A stretch of 41,206 nt of DNA from Acidimicrobiaceae bacterium (GTDB lineage Bacteria > Actinomycetota > Acidimicrobiia > Acidimicrobiales > Ilumatobacteraceae): the NCBI GenBank assembly GCA_947467375.1, contig CANIHL010000008.1:1-41206 (forward strand). The letters are read 5' to 3'. Under the pieces are notes generated by a model, which was not told where the DNA came from, made no database searches, and was given only the letters and a program-made list of their open reading frames with translations. A program made the translations under genes and the position numbers. Shown here piece by piece: positions 36,917 to 41,206 of the stretch (the stretch's first letter is position 1; each line of letters begins with the position of its first letter).

Positions 36917-39547
36917 ATGTCTACCTCGCGGCCCCCAATTTCCTCTGCTAATGATCTGCGAGAGTCGTTCTCTGGATACTTTGCAGACAAAGGGCATACG
37001 CGAGTTAAATCCGCCAGTCTCATTCCCCATGACCCAACCGTGTTGTTCACCGTTGCGGGCATGGTTCCGTTCAAGCCATATTTTGTAGGTGACGAACAGG
37101 CGCCGTATAGCCGAGCAGTCACCGTGCAGAAATGCGCACGTGCTGGCGGCAAACATAATGACTTAGACGACGTTGGCCGCACGAAGCGTCACCTGGTGTT
37201 CTTCGAAATGATGGGCAACTTTTCCTTCGGCGACTACTTCAAGAGTGATGCCATCCCATGGTCTTGGGAGCTCGTAACAGAAGTGTTTGGTTTTGATGGT
37301 GATCGACTATGGATCACCGTTCATGAAAGTGACGATGAGGCTGAGGCAATTTGGCACGAAGAGGTTGGCGTGCCAATGGATCGCATTCAGCGCCTTGGCG
37401 ACAAAGACAACTTTTGGCAAATGGGTGAGACGGGTCCATGTGGTCCATGTTCGGAAATTCATATCGATCGTGGACCATCCTTCGGACCAGAAGGCGGACC
37501 GCTGAACGATCCGCAAGGAGATCGCTTTCTCGAGTTTTGGAACTTGGTGTTCATGCAGTTCAACCAAGCAAAAGATGGAACGCGCACGCCGTTGCCTAAA
37601 CCATCTATCGACACGGGTGCTGGTCTCGAGCGAATTCTTGCGTTGATGCAAGGAACTGACTCCGTTTGGGAAACCGATGTGCTGTTCCCGCTCATTGAGC
37701 AAGGTCAGTCGCTCACCAGTCGCAAATATCAAATTGGCAACTACGAAGATCGCGACAGCTTTAGTTTGCGAGTGCTTGCAGAACACGCGCGCTCGGCAAC
37801 GATGCTCATTAATGATGGTGTATTCCCATCGAATGAAAACCGCGGGTATGTGTTGCGACGCATCATTCGTCGCGCGGTTCGCCATGCGTATTTGTTGGGC
37901 ACTGAAAAGCTGGTCATGCCAAAGCTCTCCGAGACTGCAATCGACATCATGTCGGCTGCGTATCCAGACTTGCTTGGCAACAAGGACTTCATCCTTGGTG
38001 TCATGACGAAGGAAGAAGAACGTTTCCGCCAAACATTGAAGACCGGTCTCACCATTTTGGAAGATGAACTATCGAGCGGTTCGCAAGAACTCGCCGGCCC
38101 ATCAGCGTTCTTATTGCACGACACCTATGGCTTTCCGCTCGAGCTCACTCAAGAAATTGCAGGAGAACGAAACGTTCGCGTTGACGTGGCTGGTTTCGAG
38201 CAGGAAATGGGCGCTCAACGCGATCGCGCGAAGAGTGCGCGTAAGGGTGCAAAAGTAGGCGAGGCAACTATCGAGGCGTATCGCCACGTGATGGAAACCC
38301 ATGGCATCACCGAGTTTGTTGGTTACGAAGAAACTGCGTGCGAAGCAAACGTGCTAGCAGTAATCCCGGTACAAGATGGCGAACAAGAAGACGTTGATGT
38401 GTTCCTTGATGTCACTCCGTTCTACGCCGAAAGCGGAGGACAGGTCGGTGACGTCGGCACCATCACTACGTCTACGGGAGAAATTGAAGTACTCGACACC
38501 ATGTTCGCGCTCCCAGGACTGCGCAAGCACATTGGCAAGATTGTCCGCGGTTCCGTTACAGCAGGACAAAGTGCTCGTGTAGCAATCAATGTTTCAGACC
38601 GCGATGCAACGCGCCGTAATCACACGGCTACTCACATTTTGCACTGGGCGTTACGCGAAGTGCTCGGCGAGCACGTGAAACAGGCTGGGTCGTTGGTTTC
38701 CCCTGACCGCTTGCGTTTTGACTTCAGTCACTACGCAGCAGTGAGCGCAGAAGAGATCGAACGCATTGAGCGACTGGCTAATGAGCAAGTGTTTGCTAAC
38801 TCAGCAACCAAAAACTATGAGACGTCAAAAGACGAAGCAACAGCAGCCGGGGCAATTGCCTTCTTTGGTGACAAGTACGGAGACCTCGTGCGCGTTTTGG
38901 AAGCTGGAAAGACTTTTGAATTGTGCGGAGGAACGCACGTGAAAGCAACTGGCGATATCGGAATCATCAAAGTTGTCTCTGAATCGTCCATTGGTTCTAA
39001 CTTGCGTCGTATTGAGGCAGTGACAGGCGAGAACACGTTTAACTATTTGCTCGAGACCACCCGCACATTGTCCAATGCAGCCGAACTTCTTGGAACACAA
39101 CCGAGCGACATCATGTCTACGGTGCAGCGCAAACTAGATGAAGTGAAATCGTTGTCCGACGAAATTAAGCAACTGCGTTCTGCTCAGGCAAGGTCGCGAG
39201 CAGGGGAATTGGTGGCAGAAGCGTCTAACGGGCATGTTGTTGCCCGCATAGACGGCATTTCACCAAATGACTTGCGTGAACTGGCACTTGCAATTCGCCA
39301 GAGCCCAACAGTTCAAGCCGTTGTTCTCGGCGGAGTCACTGATACGGGTGGTGTTGCCTTGGTTGCTGCTGTTGGTAATGGACTTGACGTAGCTGCTGGT
39401 GAACTCATTAAGGATGCCGCAAAGGCTGTTGGCGGCGGTGGTGGTGGAAAGGGCGACATCGCTACTGCTGGTGGAAAAAATCCGGCGGCACTTGATGAGG
39501 CATTGAATTTGGCACGCGCTGCCTTGGGCAGGGTGTCTGGTTCATAA
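36917..39547 (+). CDS. alaS: Alanyl-tRNA synthetase
   Basis: 'GHTRVKSASLIPHDPTVLFTVAGMVPFKPYF', 'RNHTATHILHWALREVLG', 'FELCGGTHV'. Confidence 0.98.
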   Translation: MSTSRPPISSANDLRESFSGYFADKGHTRVKSASLIPHDPTVLFTVAGMVPFKPYFVGDEQAPYSRAVTVQKCARAGGKHNDLDDVGRTKRHLVFFEMMGNFSFGDYFKSDAIPWSWELVTEVFGFDGDRLWITVHESDDEAEAIWHEEVGVPMDRIQRLGDKDNFWQMGETGPCGPCSEIHIDRGPSFGPEGGPLNDPQGDRFLEFWNLVFMQFNQAKDGTRTPLPKPSIDTGAGLERILALMQGTDSVWETDVLFPLIEQGQSLTSRKYQIGNYEDRDSFSLRVLAEHARSATMLINDGVFPSNENRGYVLRRIIRRAVRHAYLLGTEKLVMPKLSETAIDIMSAAYPDLLGNKDFILGVMTKEEERFRQTLKTGLTILEDELSSGSQELAGPSAFLLHDTYGFPLELTQEIAGERNVRVDVAGFEQEMGAQRDRAKSARKGAKVGEATIEAYRHVMETHGITEFVGYEETACEANVLAVIPVQDGEQEDVDVFLDVTPFYAESGGQVGDVGTITTSTGEIEVLDTMFALPGLRKHIGKIVRGSVTAGQSARVAINVSDRDATRRNHTATHILHWALREVLGEHVKQAGSLVSPDRLRFDFSHYAAVSAEEIERIERLANEQVFANSATKNYETSKDEATAAGAIAFFGDKYGDLVRVLEAGKTFELCGGTHVKATGDIGIIKVVSESSIGSNLRRIEAVTGENTFNYLLETTRTLSNAAELLGTQPSDIMSTVQRKLDEVKSLSDEIKQLRSAQARSRAGELVAEASNGHVVARIDGISPNDLRELALAIRQSPTVQAVVLGGVTDTGGVALVAAVGNGLDVAAGELIKDAAKAVGGGGGGKGDIATAGGKNPAALDEALNLARAALGRVSGS

Positions 39548-39548
39548 C

Positions 39549-39986
39549 GTGCGCGCACTCGGGATTGATCTCGGGAGTAAGCGGATTGGTGTCGCAACAA
39601 GCGACCGAAGTGGAACTATTGCAACTCCATTAACGGTGTTGAAGCGATCGGGTTCGCTTGAAACCGATTATCGGGCAATTGCCAATTTGGTGACTGAATA
39701 TGAAATTGAATGCGTGGTTGTCGGACTTCCACTACACATGAATGGAAACTACGGCGATGCGGCGAAGTCTGCCGTCGCCGAAGTGCAGCAGTTGACTAGC
39801 GTGTTGAGTGTGCCAGTTCTCACCTTTGATGAACGTCGCACGACAGTAACTGCAGACAATATTTTGATGGAACAAAACATGAACGCGCAAGAACGTCGCA
39901 AAGTGATCGACAAGGTTGCCGCCGCAGTCATGCTGCAATCATGGCTAGACGGCAGAAAGATGACGGAAGCCCGTAGTCGTGATTGA
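39549..39986 (+). CDS. ruvX: Holliday junction resolvase-like RuvX/YqgF
   Basis: 'RALGIDLGSKRIGVATSDRSGTIATPLTVL', 'VVVGLPLHMNG'. Confidence 0.94.
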   Translation: MRALGIDLGSKRIGVATSDRSGTIATPLTVLKRSGSLETDYRAIANLVTEYEIECVVVGLPLHMNGNYGDAAKSAVAEVQQLTSVLSVPVLTFDERRTTVTADNILMEQNMNAQERRKVIDKVAAAVMLQSWLDGRKMTEARSRD

Positions 39987-41178
39987 TCCACTCATCAAGA
40001 TTCGCAAGACCGAAGAACAACCCGCCGAAAACTGGTACGACGACCCGTGGGATAGCCCGGAAGCACTGCGCCGCTCAGAACAATTAGAAGCTGATGTAAT
40101 GCCGAATGATTTTCGTGGGCTGTCTCGGCCATTCCAAATTGTCGCTGCAGCAGTTGCAGTGGTCACCCTATTTATGGGTGCCATTGGCATGTGGTACGTG
40201 CACCAAGTCAATCCATCGGGCAAAGGCGACCCACAATCGTTCACCGTTGTTGAAGGCGACACCATCTCGTCGGTAAGTCAGCGGCTTGCAGATGAGGGTT
40301 TTGTATCAAGTGCAAGCGTGTTCGATTGGTATGTGTCGCGTAAAGGTGGGGTTGAGTTAATCCCCGGTTACTACTTCATTGCGCCAAAAGATCACATGGG
40401 CAACATCATGGCAGTGCTGAAAACTCCACCATCAGCCACGTATCAGAAGGTGACATTTCCAGAGGGCTACACCATTGCGCAAATGGCGGCGCGACTAGCC
40501 GAGAAGACATTGCGGCTCAACGCCGAGCAATTCATCGCAATGGCTAATGATCCAACAATCGAATCTCCGTATCGTCCTGAGGGCCAAGCTTCTTTAGAGG
40601 GTTTGCTGTTCCCCGACACGTATCAAATTTCTAACGATCAAAACGAGAAGCAAGTGGTGCAACAACTTGCCAAGCAAATGGTCAGGGTCGCATCTCAAGA
40701 GGGGATTAAGGATTCACAAGCAAAAGTTGGGCTAACTCCATACCAAGTGTTGATCGTCGCATCAATGATTGAGCGAGAAGCAAAAGTTGGCGCCGATCGA
40801 GCCAAGATCGCACGTGTCATCTACAACCGTCTTGAAATTAAGATGCTCCTGCAAATAGATGCAACGTTGTTGTATAACGCTCCTGCAGATGCAGATTTCG
40901 CAACATTGAAGGCGGCTGACACGCCGTACAACACCTACATCAACAAAGGTTTGCCTCCAACGCCAATCGCCAATCCTGGCCGTGCGTCAATCATTGCTGC
41001 ATTGAACCCTGCGCCAAACCCTGCTGGCACCGATCCGTTGTGTGCAAATGTGCCAAAACCATGTCGCTATCTGTATTACGTGTTGTCAGATAAAGAAGGC
41101 GGACATGCTTTCGCTGTCACGCTCGCACAACATGAAGCAAACGTTGCAGCAGCGCGTCAAGCTGGCCTGCTGCCGTGA
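39979..41178 (+). CDS. mltG: Endolytic transglycosylase MltG (YceG)
   Basis: Single TM, LysM-like domain, 'ASMIEREAKVGADRAKIARVIYNRL', 'SPYNTY...GLPPTPIANPG'-type segment. Confidence 0.93.
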   Translation: MIDPLIKIRKTEEQPAENWYDDPWDSPEALRRSEQLEADVMPNDFRGLSRPFQIVAAAVAVVTLFMGAIGMWYVHQVNPSGKGDPQSFTVVEGDTISSVSQRLADEGFVSSASVFDWYVSRKGGVELIPGYYFIAPKDHMGNIMAVLKTPPSATYQKVTFPEGYTIAQMAARLAEKTLRLNAEQFIAMANDPTIESPYRPEGQASLEGLLFPDTYQISNDQNEKQVVQQLAKQMVRVASQEGIKDSQAKVGLTPYQVLIVASMIEREAKVGADRAKIARVIYNRLEIKMLLQIDATLLYNAPADADFATLKAADTPYNTYINKGLPPTPIANPGRASIIAALNPAPNPAGTDPLCANVPKPCRYLYYVLSDKEGGHAFAVTLAQHEANVAAARQAGLLP

Positions 41179-41206
41179 AACTAAAAACCATTGCAGCGGT
41201 TATTGG
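41175..41206 (+). CDS. Start of next gene, probably shikimate dehydrogenase (truncated by window end)
   Basis: GTG in GTGA overlap with mltG stop; 'MKLKTIAAVIG' fits AroE N-terminus and usual gene order. Confidence 0.5.
   Translation, partial: MKLKTIAAVI

Noticed and set aside
40720-40800. 12-bp direct repeat AGCAAAAGTTGG in mltG
   Set aside because: Two copies only, both encoding parts of the protein; likely chance.
1-41206. tRNA/rRNA genes, CRISPR arrays, transposons, toxin-antitoxin or phage genes
   Set aside because: Intergenic gaps are almost all shorter than 60 bp and no such signature was visible by reading; a tRNAscan/Infernal search would be needed for certainty.

Overview
The window is a dense, mostly plus-strand chromosomal segment that looks actinobacterial. 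It shows mycothiol ligase MshC, InhA-type FabI, a phosphatidylinositol-mannoside (PIM) gene set, F420-linked enzymes and a classical order yajC-secD-secF-rel-hisS-aspS-rarA-alaS-ruvX-mltG-(aroE). The moderate GC by eye would fit an Acidimicrobiia/Ilumatobacter-like organism, but that is inference. About 37 genes are called. I saw no rRNA, tRNA, CRISPR array, transposase or phage gene. The main accessory feature is a compact arsenic cassette at 13280-15158: arsR on the minus strand, diverging from cadI/arsI-like VOC, MIP aquaporin-like channel and arsC on the plus strand. It has no visible ArsB/Acr3 pump, is controlled through a perfect 14-bp inverted-repeat operator, and sits inside an otherwise standard PIM cluster (HIT-pgsA-acyltransferase // pimA). 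A second window-wide signal is a TANNNT -10 hexamer (often TAGRCT) placed 6-9 nt upstream of start codons at 12 genes, which suggests leaderless transcription. In two tandem cases the upstream gene's TAG stop codon is also the first half of the -10.
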